A stretch of DNA of 64,000 nt from Ferrovibrio sp. MS7 (GTDB taxonomy: Bacteria; Pseudomonadota; Alphaproteobacteria; Ferrovibrionales; Ferrovibrionaceae): the NCBI RefSeq assembly GCF_038404985.1, contig NZ_JBBKBA010000001.1, positions 1,206,001 through 1,270,000 of the forward strand. Direction: 5' to 3'. Made by a program: the position numbers and the translations under genes. The notes under the pieces were generated by a model. It was not told where the DNA came from. It saw only the letters and a list, made by a program, of their open reading frames with translations, and did no database searches. Within the stretch, counting starts at the first letter, position 1; every line of letters starts with the position of its first letter. Of this stretch, positions 27,626 through 36,747 are shown one piece after another.

Positions 27626-28555
27626 ATGGTCGATCTGCGCAATCTCGAAACTTTCGTCTGGGTGGCGCATCTTGGCGGCTTTCGCACCGCTGCCGAGAAG
27701 CTGAATACCACCCAGCCCGCCGTGTCGCAGCGCATCGCCCAGTTGGAAGACGAACTGGCGGTGAAGCTGTTTCAGCGCGAGGCGCGCGGCGCCAAGCTGA
27801 CGGTGAAGGGCTTCGAGCTGCTCGGCTATGCCGAACGCATGCTGGCCCTGCGCGCCGACATGCTGCAGGCGTTGCGCGAGAAGAAGGCGATGCGCGGCGT
27901 GGTGCGGCTCGGAGTGGCCGAAACCATCGTGCATACCTGGCTCTCGCGGCTGATCGAGCGCATGCATGCGGTCTATCCGGCGATCACGCTGGAAATCGAG
28001 GTCGATACCACCCCGATCCTGCGCCAGTCGCTGCTCAGCCATCAGCTCGATATTGCCTTCGTGCTCGGTCCGATGAGCGAACCGCGCATGAAAAATGTCA
28101 ATCTCGGCTCCTATCCGATGGCCTGGGTGGCCAGTCCCAGCCTGGATATCGGCCCCGAGCCGGTGCGCGTCACCACGCTCGGCCGCTGGCCGATCATCAC
28201 CTATCCGCGCAACACGCGGCCCTATATCGCGGTGAATGAGATGCTGATCCGCGCCGATGTGCCCAATCGGCGTATCTACGGCAATGCCTCGCTTTCCACC
28301 ATCGTGCGCATGACCCTGGACAATATCGGCATCAGCGCGATCCCGCCGGTGGTGATTCAACGCGAACTGGCGGAAGGCCGCCTGCGCATGCTGCGCGCCG
28401 AAGCGGTGCTGCCCGACCTCACCTTCACCGCCACCTACCCAGTGAAGCCGGACAGCTACATGGCGGAGGCGGTGGCCGAACTGGCGCGTGAGGTGGCTGC
28501 CTCAGAACCGGGCCGGCTGCCCGGCAATGCGGCAGGGCGCAAGCAGAAGCGATAA
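27626..28555 (+). CDS. LysR family transcriptional regulator
   Basis: A 309-residue regulator with an N-terminal helix-turn-helix (FRTAAEKLNTTQPAVSQRIAQLEDEL, broken here by position: about residues 19-45) and a periplasmic-binding-like effector domain from about 90. The C-terminal 15 residues are basic. It precedes the DUF1445/TRAP/amidase operon on the same strand, and matching LysR boxes lie before both, so it probably controls that operon and itself. The inducer is probably the transported acid. Confidence 0.92.
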   Translation: MVDLRNLETFVWVAHLGGFRTAAEKLNTTQPAVSQRIAQLEDELAVKLFQREARGAKLTVKGFELLGYAERMLALRADMLQALREKKAMRGVVRLGVAETIVHTWLSRLIERMHAVYPAITLEIEVDTTPILRQSLLSHQLDIAFVLGPMSEPRMKNVNLGSYPMAWVASPSLDIGPEPVRVTTLGRWPIITYPRNTRPYIAVNEMLIRADVPNRRIYGNASLSTIVRMTLDNIGISAIPPVVIQRELAEGRLRMLRAEAVLPDLTFTATYPVKPDSYMAEAVAELAREVAASEPGRLPGNAAGRKQKR

Positions 28556-28567
28556 GTTTTTCTTATC
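28551..28567. promoter_or_regulatory. LysR box 2 (GATAAG-N5-CTTATC)
   Basis: GATAAG-TTTTT-CTTATC is a perfect 6-bp inverted repeat with the same ATAAG-N5-CTTAT-C core as the box before the LysR gene. It overlaps the LysR stop codon (28553-28555) and lies 96 bases before the DUF1445 start, a suitable place to activate that operon. A weak stem-loop role cannot be excluded. Confidence 0.65.
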
Positions 28568-28662
28568 AATCTCCATCCTAACTCACGATTGGACATATCA
28601 CCCCGCTTCATGCTGCCATTGTGACAGTGGTGAGACACAGTGGTTAAGGCATGGAGGGGACC

Positions 28663-29472
28663 ATGAACGCGGTGGCACGGCATGCGGATTTCCGTGGCGA
28701 GACCGGCGAAGCGGCGCGGCTGCGCGTGCGCAGCGGCGACCATCGCGGCCCCACGGCCGGCCTGGCGCCCGGCTATGTGCAGGCCAATCTGGCAATTCTG
28801 CCGCGGGCACTGGCCGCCGACTTCCAGCGCTTCTGTGCGCTGAATCCGAAGCCATGCCCGCTGCTGGCTTCCACCGAGCCGGGCGACCCGCGACTGCCGA
28901 CGCTTGGCGCCGATATCGATGTGCGCACCGACCTGCCGCTCTACCGCGTCTGGCGCAACGGCGAATTGGTCGAGGAAGTGCGCGACCTCAAGGCCTTGTG
29001 GCGCGATGATCTGGTTGCCTTCCTGATCGGCTGCTCGTTTTCCTTCGAGGAAGCGCTGCTCGAGGATGGCATTCCATTGCGCCATATTGCTTGCGGCAGC
29101 AACGTGCCGATGTACCGCACCAATATTCAGAACCAGCCCTCTGGCGCCTTCCATGGCCCGCTGGTGGTGTCGATGCGTTCGTTCAAGCCCGCCGATGCGA
29201 TCCGCGCCGTGCAGATCACCTCGCGCTTCCCGAATGTCCATGGCGCGCCGGTGCATATCGGCAAGCCGGAACTGATCGGCATCAAGGATCTCGCCAAGCC
29301 GGATTACGGCGATGCGGTGGAGGTGAAGGACGATGAGTTGCCGGTGTTCTGGGCCTGCGGCGTCACGCCCCAGGCGGTGATCGCCGCCGCCAAGCCGGAT
29401 TTCTGCATCACCCATGCGCCGGGCTACATGCTGGTCACCGATCTGAAGAACAGCCGCCTGGCGATTCTTTGA
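28663..29472 (+). CDS. DUF1445 family putative hydro-lyase (D-glutamate cyclase-like)
   Basis: A 269-residue protein of the DUF1445/UPF0317 family. Recognisable blocks are [11 protein letters not shown] near residue 35, [16 protein letters not shown] near 120, the [21 protein letters not shown] region near 150-170, and the late [11 protein letters not shown] and [15 protein letters not shown]. The mammalian homologue DGLUCY converts D-glutamate to 5-oxo-D-proline (established for that family). ATG 28663 follows GGAGGGG; the upstream in-frame ATG 28651 overlaps that site. It heads an operon with a TRAP transporter, DUF2848 and an amidase, so it likely acts on the imported acid or its product. 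Confidence 0.85.
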   Translation: MNAVARHADFRGETGEAARLRVRSGDHRGPTAGLAPGYVQANLAILPRALAADFQRFCALNPKPCPLLASTEPGDPRLPTLGADIDVRTDLPLYRVWRNGELVEEVRDLKALWRDDLVAFLIGCSFSFEEALLEDGIPLRHIACGSNVPMYRTNIQNQPSGAFHGPLVVSMRSFKPADAIRAVQITSRFPNVHGAPVHIGKPELIGIKDLAKPDYGDAVEVKDDELPVFWACGVTPQAVIAAAKPDFCITHAPGYMLVTDLKNSRLAIL

Positions 29473-29505
29473 GACGTTTTCGATAGTCAACCACAGGAGG
29501 GGAAT

Positions 29506-30564
29506 ATGCGTGCCATGATGAAATCGCTGGCTTTGGCCGGCATGGTGCTGGCCGGCATGGCCGGCAGCGCCGTTGCGCAGGAAATGCCGAAGACCGCACT
29601 CAAGGTCGTCGGCGCCTGGGGCAACCTGACCCAGTACAAGAATTTCGAGCAGCCGTTCTGGACCAAGGAAATCACCGAGAAGTCCAAGGGCGCCATCACC
29701 GCTGAAATCACGCCGTTCAACGAAATGGGCCTGAAGGGCGCGGAAATCTTCCGCCTGATGCGCCTCGGCGTCATCGATTTCGGCTCCACCGTGCTTGGCT
29801 ATGTCGCCGCCGACGATGCCCGCAACGAAGCCGTCGACCTCGCCGGCCTGTCGCCGGATGTCGCCACCGCGCGCAAGGTCTCGGATGCCTACAAGCCGGT
29901 TTACGACAAGTTCTACCGCGAGCGCTTCGGCGTGCAGGTGCTGGGCATCTGGCCGTATTCGGCCCAGGTGCTGTTCTGCAACGGCGAGATCAAGGGCCTC
30001 GCCGACCTGAAGGGCAAGAAGGTGCGCACCGGCAACCGCACGCTGGCGGAATTCGTCGAAGCCTTCGGCGGTACCGGCGTGACGCTGGCCTTCAACGAAG
30101 TGGTGCCGGCGCTGCAGAACAAGGTGGTGGATTGCGCCATCACCGGCACGCTGTCGGGCAATTCGGCCAAGTGGTACGAAGTCGCCACCCATATCTATGC
30201 CCTGCCGCTGGGCTGGAGCCATGTCATGCACGCCGTGAACGTGAAGACCTGGGACAAGCTGCCGGCGCCGGTGAAGACTTTCCTGCAGGCCGAGATCGCC
30301 AGCCTGGAAGACCGCATCTGGAAGGCCGCTGCCGAAGAGACCGACCAGGGCTATGACTGCAATGCCGGCAAGGACAATTGCACCATGGGCACCAAGGCCA
30401 AGATGACCGTTGTGCCGGTGTCGGAAGCCGACAAGGCGCTGCTCAAGAAGGTGATGGCCGAGACCGTGGTGCCGAAATGGGCCGCGCGTTGTGCTGGCGA
30501 TTGCGTGCCGGCCTGGAACGACTCGATCGGCAAGATCGTCGGCATCACTGCCAAGGCCAACTAA
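29506..30564 (+). CDS. TRAP transporter substrate-binding protein (DctP type)
   Basis: A 352-residue periplasmic protein with a Sec signal (RAMMKSLALAG core, cleavage after GSAVA, then QEMPK). The DctP fold is visible in KGAEIFRLMRLGVIDFGST and LKGKKVRTGNRTLAEFVEAFGG, where the Arg normally pairs with a ligand carboxylate, so a carboxylic acid ligand is likely. Two Cys near YDCNAGKDNC and two near RCAGDC are unusual and could form disulfides. It is followed by a strong hairpin before the permease genes. Confidence 0.92.
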   Translation: MRAMMKSLALAGMVLAGMAGSAVAQEMPKTALKVVGAWGNLTQYKNFEQPFWTKEITEKSKGAITAEITPFNEMGLKGAEIFRLMRLGVIDFGSTVLGYVAADDARNEAVDLAGLSPDVATARKVSDAYKPVYDKFYRERFGVQVLGIWPYSAQVLFCNGEIKGLADLKGKKVRTGNRTLAEFVEAFGGTGVTLAFNEVVPALQNKVVDCAITGTLSGNSAKWYEVATHIYALPLGWSHVMHAVNVKTWDKLPAPVKTFLQAEIASLEDRIWKAAAEETDQGYDCNAGKDNCTMGTKAKMTVVPVSEADKALLKKVMAETVVPKWAARCAGDCVPAWNDSIGKIVGITAKAN

Positions 30565-30569
30565 GTAAA

Positions 30570-30595
30570 TTGGGGCCGGAGCGATCCGGCCCCAA
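30570..30595 (+). terminator. Intercistronic stem-loop after the DctP-type gene
   Basis: TTGGGGCCGG and CCGGCCCCAA form a perfect 10-bp stem with a six-base loop, followed by a long pyrimidine tract (TCTCTTCTCTCTCTC). There is no clean T-run, so it more likely protects the upstream transcript or attenuates read-through into the permease genes. That gives the usual excess of binding protein over permease. Confidence 0.7.
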
Positions 30596-30647
30596 TCTCT
30601 TCTCTCTCTCTTCCCATCTCAATTTCATCTGCATCGGAGGGCGGGCG

Positions 30648-31244
30648 ATGACCTTGCTCGATCGCTGGTTGGCGCTGGCCGACCGTATCTCCAGCTATGC
30701 CGTCTGGTTCGGCGGCACGCTGGTGCTGGCTTCCGCGATCCTCGTGTCGGTGGACGTGCTGCTGCGCAAGATCCTGCTGGTGTCGCTCGGCGGTGCCGAT
30801 GAACTTTCCGGCTATGCCTTCGCCATCGGCACCGCCTGGGCGCTCGGCTTCACGCTGCTACGCCGCGCCAATGTCCGCGTCGATGCCCTCTATACCCGCC
30901 TGCCAGCGCCGGTCTGCGCCGTGCTTGATCTCGTCGCCCTGGCCAGCCTCGGCCTGTTCATCGGCCTGCTCACCATCCAGGCCTGGGATGTGCTGGATAC
31001 CTCGCTGAGCTTCCAGGCCCGCGCCACCACGCCGCTGCAGACGCCGCTCTGGATCCCGCAGGTCCTGTGGGTGATCGGCCTGGGCCTGTTCCTGTTCACC
31101 CTGGCGCCGCTATTCCTGCGCAGTCTGCTGGCCCTGTTGAGCGGCGATCTCGCCACGGTGCGGCGCCTCGCCGGTGCGCGCACCATCGAGGAAGACGCCG
31201 CCGATGAATCGGCCCATACCGCTGCCCTGCGCGTGAAGGAGTAA
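30648..31244 (+). CDS. TRAP transporter small permease (DctQ type)
   Basis: A 198-residue protein with four membrane segments (about residues 20-40, 50-70, 90-110, 135-155) typical of DctQ. The family element GADELSGYAFAIGTAWALGF lies around residue 48. ATG 30648 is preceded by GGAGGGCGGG; the long open frame from 30378 is read-through of an unused frame. It partners the DctM-type permease six bases downstream. Confidence 0.9.
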   Translation: MTLLDRWLALADRISSYAVWFGGTLVLASAILVSVDVLLRKILLVSLGGADELSGYAFAIGTAWALGFTLLRRANVRVDALYTRLPAPVCAVLDLVALASLGLFIGLLTIQAWDVLDTSLSFQARATTPLQTPLWIPQVLWVIGLGLFLFTLAPLFLRSLLALLSGDLATVRRLAGARTIEEDAADESAHTAALRVKE

Positions 31245-31249
31245 GGCCC

Positions 31250-32533
31250 ATGCTTGGCACCACCCTGATCCTCCTGCTGGCCCTGCTCGCCGCCGCCCTG
31301 CCGGTAGCCGGCGCACTCGGCACCCTCGGCCTGCTGCTCGACAAGCTCTATTCCAAGATGCCGCTGAGCCTGGCGCTCGGCGAGGTCGCCTGGTCGTCGT
31401 CTAAGGATTTCCTGCTGGTCTCGATTCCGATGTTCATCCTGCTCGGCGAGATCCTGCTGCGCGCCGGTGTCGCCGAGCGCATGTATGGCGCCATGGTGAA
31501 GTGGCTGAGCTGGATTCCCGGCGGCCTGATGCATTCCAATATCGGTGCCTGCGCCATTTTCGCCGCGACTTCTGGTTCCTCGGTGGCGACGGCCGCCACG
31601 GTCGGCACCGTCGCTTTGCCGCTGGTGAAGAAGCATGGCTATAACGAGCGCCTGTTCCTCGGCACGCTGGCTGCCGGCGGCACGCTCGGGATTCTCATCC
31701 CGCCGTCGATCAACATGATCATCTACGCGGTGCTTACCGATACCTCGATCCCCAAGCTCTATCTCGCCGGCATCATTCCGGGTCTCGGTCTCGCCGGCCT
31801 GTTCATGCTGCTGGTGGCTTTGGCCTGCTTTTTCCGCCCCGCCTGGGGCGGCAGCAGCCTGAGCTATAGCTGGGGCGAGCGCGTTGCCAGCCTGGTCGAC
31901 CTGGTGCCGCCGCTCGGCATCTTCCTGGTGGTGGTCGGCTCGATCTATGCCGGCATTGCCACGCCGACCGAAGCCGCTTCGCTGGGTGTTGTCGCGGCGC
32001 TGGGCTTGGCTGCGTGGTACCGCAAACTGTCGTTTGCCATGATGCGCGAAGTGCTGGAAAACACCATGCGCACCACCGCCATGGTCATGCTGATCATCGT
32101 GGCGGCGTATTTCCTCAATTTCGTCATCTCGGCCATCGGCCTCACCACCATGCTCACCGATTTCATCTCCGGGCTGGGCCTGTCCAAATTCTCCATGCTG
32201 ATCGCCGTGGTGATCTTCTATCTGATCCTCGGCTGCTTCATGGAGACCCTCTCCATGATGATCACCACCATCCCGATCATTGCTCCAGTGATGATCGGCC
32301 TCGGCTTCGATCCGATCTGGTTCGGCATCGTCATCATCGTGCTGATCGAGATGGCGCTGATCACGCCGCCGGTGGGCCTGAACCTGTTCGTGGTGCAGTC
32401 GCTGCGCAGCCATGGTTCGCTGAACGACGTCATCGCCGGCTCGATTCCCTTCGTGCTGACCATGATCGTGCTGATCGTCCTGCTGGCGATCTTCCCCGGC
32501 CTGGCCCTGTGGCTGCCGCAGACTTTTGGGTAA
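31250..32533 (+). CDS. TRAP transporter large permease (DctM type)
   Basis: A 427-residue permease with about twelve membrane segments. DctM landmarks are VSIPMFILLGEIL, the NIGACAIFAATSGSSVATAATVG block, GTLGILIPPSINMIIYAV and the late EMALITPPVGLNLFVVQ. It drives sodium- or proton-coupled uptake of the ligand delivered by the DctP-type protein. It sits inside the LysR-linked operon. Confidence 0.94.
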   Translation: MLGTTLILLLALLAAALPVAGALGTLGLLLDKLYSKMPLSLALGEVAWSSSKDFLLVSIPMFILLGEILLRAGVAERMYGAMVKWLSWIPGGLMHSNIGACAIFAATSGSSVATAATVGTVALPLVKKHGYNERLFLGTLAAGGTLGILIPPSINMIIYAVLTDTSIPKLYLAGIIPGLGLAGLFMLLVALACFFRPAWGGSSLSYSWGERVASLVDLVPPLGIFLVVVGSIYAGIATPTEAASLGVVAALGLAAWYRKLSFAMMREVLENTMRTTAMVMLIIVAAYFLNFVISAIGLTTMLTDFISGLGLSKFSMLIAVVIFYLILGCFMETLSMMITTIPIIAPVMIGLGFDPIWFGIVIIVLIEMALITPPVGLNLFVVQSLRSHGSLNDVIAGSIPFVLTMIVLIVLLAIFPGLALWLPQTFG

Positions 32534-32543
32534 GGAGTTGACG

Positions 32544-33242
32544 ATGCTTCAGTTCACCCGCCATTGGGCCGGCCGCCAGGATCGTATCGCGGCCGAGATT
32601 ACCACCCTGATCGTTGCCGGCTGGACCGGCCGCGACAGCCACGCCATCGAGCATCACATCGAGGAACTGGCCGCCCTTGGCGTGCCGCGTCCGAGCACGA
32701 CGCCGCTATTCTATCGTCTCGGCGTCGGGCAGTTGATCCAGACCGGCAATCTGCAGGTGCTGGGGCCGGATAGCTCGGGCGAGGTCGAGCCGGTGATTGT
32801 ATCGCTGGCCGATGGCCTCTGGGTCACGCTGGGTTCCGACCATACCGACCGCAAGGCGGAAGCCGCCGGCGTCGCGCTCTCAAAGCAGATGTGCGGCAAG
32901 GTGGTGGGCGAGGAATTGTGGCGCTTCGACGAGGTGGCGCCGCATTGGGACAAGCTGATGCTACGCAGCCATGCCACCATCGACGGCCAGCGCCTGTTGT
33001 ACCAGGAAGGCAGCATTGCCGCGATCCGCGATCCGCGCGACCTGATGGCGCGCTATCTCGGCCCAGGCTCGAGCTTGGATACCGCCAGCCTGCCGCCCGG
33101 CAGCCTGATGTTCTGCGGCACGCTCGGCGCCATCGGCGGCGTGCGTCCGGCGGCGCGGTTCGAGATGGAATTGCACGACCCGGTGCTAGGCCGCAGCCTG
33201 AAGGCTGGCTACACTGTGGAAGTATTGCCCGTTATCGCCTGA
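32544..33242 (+). CDS. DUF2848 family protein
   Basis: A 232-residue protein that I recognise as DUF2848, a family often encoded beside amidases and transporters and thought to have a fumarylacetoacetate-hydrolase-like fold. Visible blocks include GWTGRD near residue 27, STTPLFYRLG near 54, LGSDHTDRKAEAAGVALSKQMC near 95, and a late PGSLMFCGTLGAIGG. No function is established. ATG 32544 follows AAGGAG, eleven bases after the permease stop. Its operon position suggests it hydrolyses or isomerises an intermediate of the imported compound. Confidence 0.8.
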   Translation: MLQFTRHWAGRQDRIAAEITTLIVAGWTGRDSHAIEHHIEELAALGVPRPSTTPLFYRLGVGQLIQTGNLQVLGPDSSGEVEPVIVSLADGLWVTLGSDHTDRKAEAAGVALSKQMCGKVVGEELWRFDEVAPHWDKLMLRSHATIDGQRLLYQEGSIAAIRDPRDLMARYLGPGSSLDTASLPPGSLMFCGTLGAIGGVRPAARFEMELHDPVLGRSLKAGYTVEVLPVIA

Positions 33243-33255
33243 GGAGCCGTTCGTT

Positions 33256-34557
33256 ATGCCTGTGTCCAGCCGTGATCGTCTCGAGGCCTGCCTCGCCCGC
33301 ATCAAGGATCCGGCCGGCGAGGGCAAGCGCGTGTTCATGCGGGTGTATGAGGAAGCGGCCTTTGAGGCCGCTACTGCTGCCGATGCGCGCAAGGCGCGCG
33401 GTCTGCCCCTGAGCCCGCTGGATGGCAGCATCGTCTCGATCAAGGACCTGTTCGACCAGCCCGGCGAAGTGACGCTGGCCGGTTCGAAGCTGCTGCGCGA
33501 TGCGGCCCCGGCGCTCGCCGAGGCACCGGCCATCGCCCGGCTGCGTGCCGCCGGTGCGGTGATCATCGGCAAGACCAACATGACCGAATTCGCCTTTTCC
33601 GGCGTTGGCATCAATCCGCATTACGGCACCCCGGGTAACCCGGCCGATCGCAGCCGCATTCCCGGCGGTTCTTCGTCGGGCGCGGCGGTGAGCGTGGCCG
33701 ACGGCATGGCGGAAATCGCCATTGGTACCGATACCGGCGGTTCAACGCGTATTCCCGCAGCGCTCTGTGGTATTACTGGCTGGAAGCCGAGCCAGCAGCG
33801 GGTGCCGCGCGATGGCGCCTTCCCGCTCTCCTTCGCGCTCGATTCCATCGGGCCGCTGGCGAAAAGCGTGACGGAATGCGCGCTGGCCGATGCCGCCATG
33901 GCCGGTGAGCCGGTGCTGCCGCCCGATGCCGCGCCTCTGGCCGGCCTGCGTTTCGGCATCCCCACCGGTCCGCTGCTCGACAACATGATGCCCGAGGTGG
34001 CGCAGGCTTTCGCGGTTGCCAAGGCCGTGCTGGAAAAGGCCGGCGCGCGCATCACCGAATGGCCGATTGCCGATCTGCTGGGGCAGGCCGGTGTGCTGAA
34101 TGCGCGCGGTGGCCTGGTGGCGCCGGAAGCCGCCCATATCCATTCGGCCTGGTTGGAAAGCAAGGCGGAAGAATTCGATCCCATGGTGCTCGGCCGCGTG
34201 CGCCGGGGCTTGGCTGTCTCAGGCCCGGATTACGTGGCGATCCAGCAGGGCCGCGCCGCCCTGGTGCATGCCATGGACCAGCGGCTGGCCGATATCGACG
34301 CGCTGCTGTTGCCCACCGTGCCGCTGCTGGCGCCGAAAATCGCCGAACTGGCCAATGATGAGGCGGCCTTCACCCGCGACAACCTGCTGCTGTTGCGCAA
34401 TACAGCAGTTATGAATTTCTTCGATCTCTGCGCCATTTCGCTGCCCATGCCGGTGGCGCTGGGCGCACTGCCCGCCGGGCTCATGCTGGCTTCCCGCAAT
34501 GGCCAGGATAAGCGCTTGTTCCGTATGGCGCTTTCGGTCGAGGCTGCCCTGGCTTAA
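33256..34557 (+). CDS. Amidase signature family hydrolase (AtzE/GatA-like)
   Basis: A 433-residue amidase, last gene of the LysR-linked operon. The catalytic set is Lys in SIVSIKDLFDQPG, cis-Ser in PGGSSSGAAVS and nucleophile Ser in GTDTGGSTRIPAALCG. It hydrolyses a C-N bond, probably opening an amide formed or imported by the products of the same operon. It is distinct in sequence from the amidase at 15.4 kb. The gap to the DUF2848 stop is 13 bases, with GAGGAG before the start. Confidence 0.88.
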   Translation: MPVSSRDRLEACLARIKDPAGEGKRVFMRVYEEAAFEAATAADARKARGLPLSPLDGSIVSIKDLFDQPGEVTLAGSKLLRDAAPALAEAPAIARLRAAGAVIIGKTNMTEFAFSGVGINPHYGTPGNPADRSRIPGGSSSGAAVSVADGMAEIAIGTDTGGSTRIPAALCGITGWKPSQQRVPRDGAFPLSFALDSIGPLAKSVTECALADAAMAGEPVLPPDAAPLAGLRFGIPTGPLLDNMMPEVAQAFAVAKAVLEKAGARITEWPIADLLGQAGVLNARGGLVAPEAAHIHSAWLESKAEEFDPMVLGRVRRGLAVSGPDYVAIQQGRAALVHAMDQRLADIDALLLPTVPLLAPKIAELANDEAAFTRDNLLLLRNTAVMNFFDLCAISLPMPVALGALPAGLMLASRNGQDKRLFRMALSVEAALA

Positions 34558-34602
34558 GGGCGGTCTAGCCAAAGCGGGGTTTTTAGCCCTATAACCCCGG
34601 CC

Positions 34603-35937
34603 ATGAGCCAGTCCCGCCCCGCCTCACAGCCCGCTAAAGTCGGTATCGTCAGCCTTGGCTGCCCCAAGGCGCTCGTCGATTCCGAACGCATCATCACCAA
34701 GCTGCGCTCGGAAGGCTATGCCATTTCCGGCGCCTATGACGATGCCGATGTGGTGCTGGTGAATACCTGCGGCTTCCTCGACAGCGCCAAGCAGGAAAGC
34801 CTGGAAGCGATCGGCGAGGCGATGCGCGAGAATGGCCGCGTCATCGTCACCGGCTGCATGGGCGTGGAGGAAGAGAAAATCCGCGGCCTGTTCCCGGATG
34901 TGCTCGCCGTCACCGGCCCGCAGCAATACGAGGCGGTGGTCAGCGCCGTGCATGAAGCGGCGCCGCCGGCCCATGATCCCTTCGTCGATCTGGTGCCGCC
35001 GCAGGGCATCAAGCTCACCCCGCGCCATTATGCCTATTTGAAGATTTCCGAAGGCTGCAACCATTCCTGCAGCTTCTGCATCATCCCCTCCATGCGCGGC
35101 AAGCTGAAGAGCCGGGCGTCGAATGATGTGCTCTACGAAGCCGAGCGGCTGGTCAAGGCCGGGGTCAAGGAACTGCTGGTGATCTCGCAGGATACCTCGG
35201 CCTATGGCGTCGATCTCAAGCATGCCGAAAGCGTATGGCGCGGCCAGAGCGTCAAGGCACGCATGACCGAGCTATGCGAGGCGATGGGCTCGCTCGGTGC
35301 CTGGGTGCGGCTGCATTACGTCTATCCCTATCCGCATGTCGATGAAGTCATCCCGCTGATGGCGGAAGGCAAGCTGCTGCCCTATCTCGATATCCCGTTC
35401 CAGCATGCCGAGCCGCGCGTGCTGAAATCGATGCGCCGCCCCGGCAACCAGGTGAAGCTGCTGCAGCGGCTGAAATCCTGGCGCGAGATCTGCCCGGATA
35501 TATCCGTGCGCTCCACCTTCATCGTCGGCTTCCCCGGCGAGACCGAAGCCGATTTCGAGTTCCTGCTCGACTGGATGCAGGAAGCCCAGCTCGACCGCGT
35601 TGGCTGCTTCAAATACGAGAATGTGGAAGGTGCCGCCGCCCGCGACCTGCCGGACCAGGTGCCGGACGAGGTGAAGCAGGAGCGCTGGGAGCGGTTCATG
35701 GCGGCGCAGCAGAAGATTTCCGCCGCCAAGCTGAAGGCCAAGATCGGCCGCACCCTGGATGTGCTGGTGGATGAGGTGAAGCGCACCACTGCTGTCGGTC
35801 GCAGTTACGCCGATGCGCCGGAAATCGACGGGCTGGTGAAGATCAAGGCAGCAAGCGGCGTCAAGGTCGGCGACATGATCAAGGTGCGCATCGACAAGGC
35901 CGACGCCTACGACCTCACGGGTACGCGGGTCGGGTAA
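34603..35937 (+). CDS. rimO: Ribosomal protein S12 methylthiotransferase RimO
   Basis: A 444-residue radical-SAM enzyme that adds a methylthio group to an Asp of ribosomal protein S12. The N-terminal cluster Cys residues are in [22 protein letters not shown] and TGCMGVEE. The radical-SAM motif CNHSCSFC gives Cys152, Cys156 and Cys159. A TRAM domain closes the chain from about residue 375. It is a housekeeping gene unrelated to the neighbouring operons. A palindromic repeat follows the stop by nine bases. Confidence 0.96.
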   Translation: MSQSRPASQPAKVGIVSLGCPKALVDSERIITKLRSEGYAISGAYDDADVVLVNTCGFLDSAKQESLEAIGEAMRENGRVIVTGCMGVEEEKIRGLFPDVLAVTGPQQYEAVVSAVHEAAPPAHDPFVDLVPPQGIKLTPRHYAYLKISEGCNHSCSFCIIPSMRGKLKSRASNDVLYEAERLVKAGVKELLVISQDTSAYGVDLKHAESVWRGQSVKARMTELCEAMGSLGAWVRLHYVYPYPHVDEVIPLMAEGKLLPYLDIPFQHAEPRVLKSMRRPGNQVKLLQRLKSWREICPDISVRSTFIVGFPGETEADFEFLLDWMQEAQLDRVGCFKYENVEGAAARDLPDQVPDEVKQERWERFMAAQQKISAAKLKAKIGRTLDVLVDEVKRTTAVGRSYADAPEIDGLVKIKAASGVKVGDMIKVRIDKADAYDLTGTRVG

Positions 35938-35946
35938 CCAACTATC

Positions 35947-36013
35947 GTCATACCCGCGAAGGCGGGTATCCCATTTTATAGTGAAATGGGACCCTCGCTT
36001 TCGCGAGGGTGAC
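35947..36013. repeat. Dispersed palindromic repeat, family A, copy 2
   Basis: A 67-base element nearly identical to the reverse complement of 12174-12241. It has CCCGCGAAGGCGGG and CCCTCGC-TTTC-GCGAGGG hairpins around a CCCATTT/AAATGGG pair. It occupies the gap between the convergent rimO and queC genes and can form terminator-like hairpins in both directions. Confidence 0.8.
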
Positions 36014-36026
36014 ACAGGTTGTCGTC

Positions 36027-36734
36027 TTAGGGCCGCCCCTTCACCGCCTGCTTCCAATACTCGGCATCCTCATACACCGTCGGATCAGGGATGCCGGCGA
36101 GATGGAAGGCTTCGGCACGCTCGACGCAGGTGCCGCAGCGGCCGCAATGATGCGCGCCACCCTTGTAGCAGCTCCAGGTTTCGGCAAACGGCACGCCCAG
36201 CATGGCCGCTTCCGTGACGATGCCGGCCTTCGTGGTGTGCACGAAGGGCGCGAAGAGTTCGACCTCCCCCATGCCTTCGAGTGCCTTCTCCTGCATGGTG
36301 CGGAAGGCATCGACGAAGGCCGGGCGGCAATCGGGGTAGATGAAATGGTCGCCGCTATGCACGGCGATGCCGACCGCCTCCGCCTTCATGCCGCTGGCGA
36401 TGCCAAACGCGATGGTCAGCATGATGGCGTTGCGGTTCGGCACGATGGTGGATTTCATCGTCTCTTGCGCGTAATGACCGTCGGGAATGGCATCCGCCGC
36501 CCCGGCGATCAGCGAGGATGACGACAGGAACTGCGCCAGGGCGCGGATATCCACCACGTCATGCCGCGCACCAAGGCGCTGGGCGGTGCGGGCGGCATAT
36601 TCCAGTTCCTTGGCATGGCGCTGGCCGTAATCGAAGGTCAGCAGCCGCACCAGTTCGCGCTCGGCAGCCACCTTATGCGCCAGCGTCACCGAGTCGATGC
36701 CGCCGGAGCAGAGGATGACGGTCTTGAGGCTCAT
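36027..36734 (-). CDS. queC: 7-cyano-7-deazaguanine synthase QueC
   Basis: A 235-residue ATP-dependent enzyme that makes preQ0 from 7-carboxy-7-deazaguanine in queuosine synthesis. The PP-loop CSGGIDS lies at residues 9-15, and the zinc-binding Cys cluster is in SCYKGGAHHCGRCGTC near residue 190. I chose ATG 36734, giving MSLKTVIL and preceded by GGGGGG, over the in-frame ATG at 36767, which lies inside the upstream gene. It starts 13 bases after the TRAP permease stop, so it may be partly cotranscribed with it. Confidence 0.95.
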   Translation of the reverse strand: MSLKTVILCSGGIDSVTLAHKVAAERELVRLLTFDYGQRHAKELEYAARTAQRLGARHDVVDIRALAQFLSSSSLIAGAADAIPDGHYAQETMKSTIVPNRNAIMLTIAFGIASGMKAEAVGIAVHSGDHFIYPDCRPAFVDAFRTMQEKALEGMGEVELFAPFVHTTKAGIVTEAAMLGVPFAETWSCYKGGAHHCGRCGTCVERAEAFHLAGIPDPTVYEDAEYWKQAVKGRP

Positions 36735-36747
36735 GCCGGCCCCCCAT

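Noticed and set aside
28456-30231. Minus-strand open frame of 591 aa across LysR, DUF1445 and DctP genes
   Set aside because: It spans three clear sense genes and their gaps and has no recognisable protein features.
34576-34598. GGGGTT/AACCCC inverted repeat before rimO as terminator
   Set aside because: The stem is only six base pairs with an 11-base loop and no T-run after it; too weak to call.
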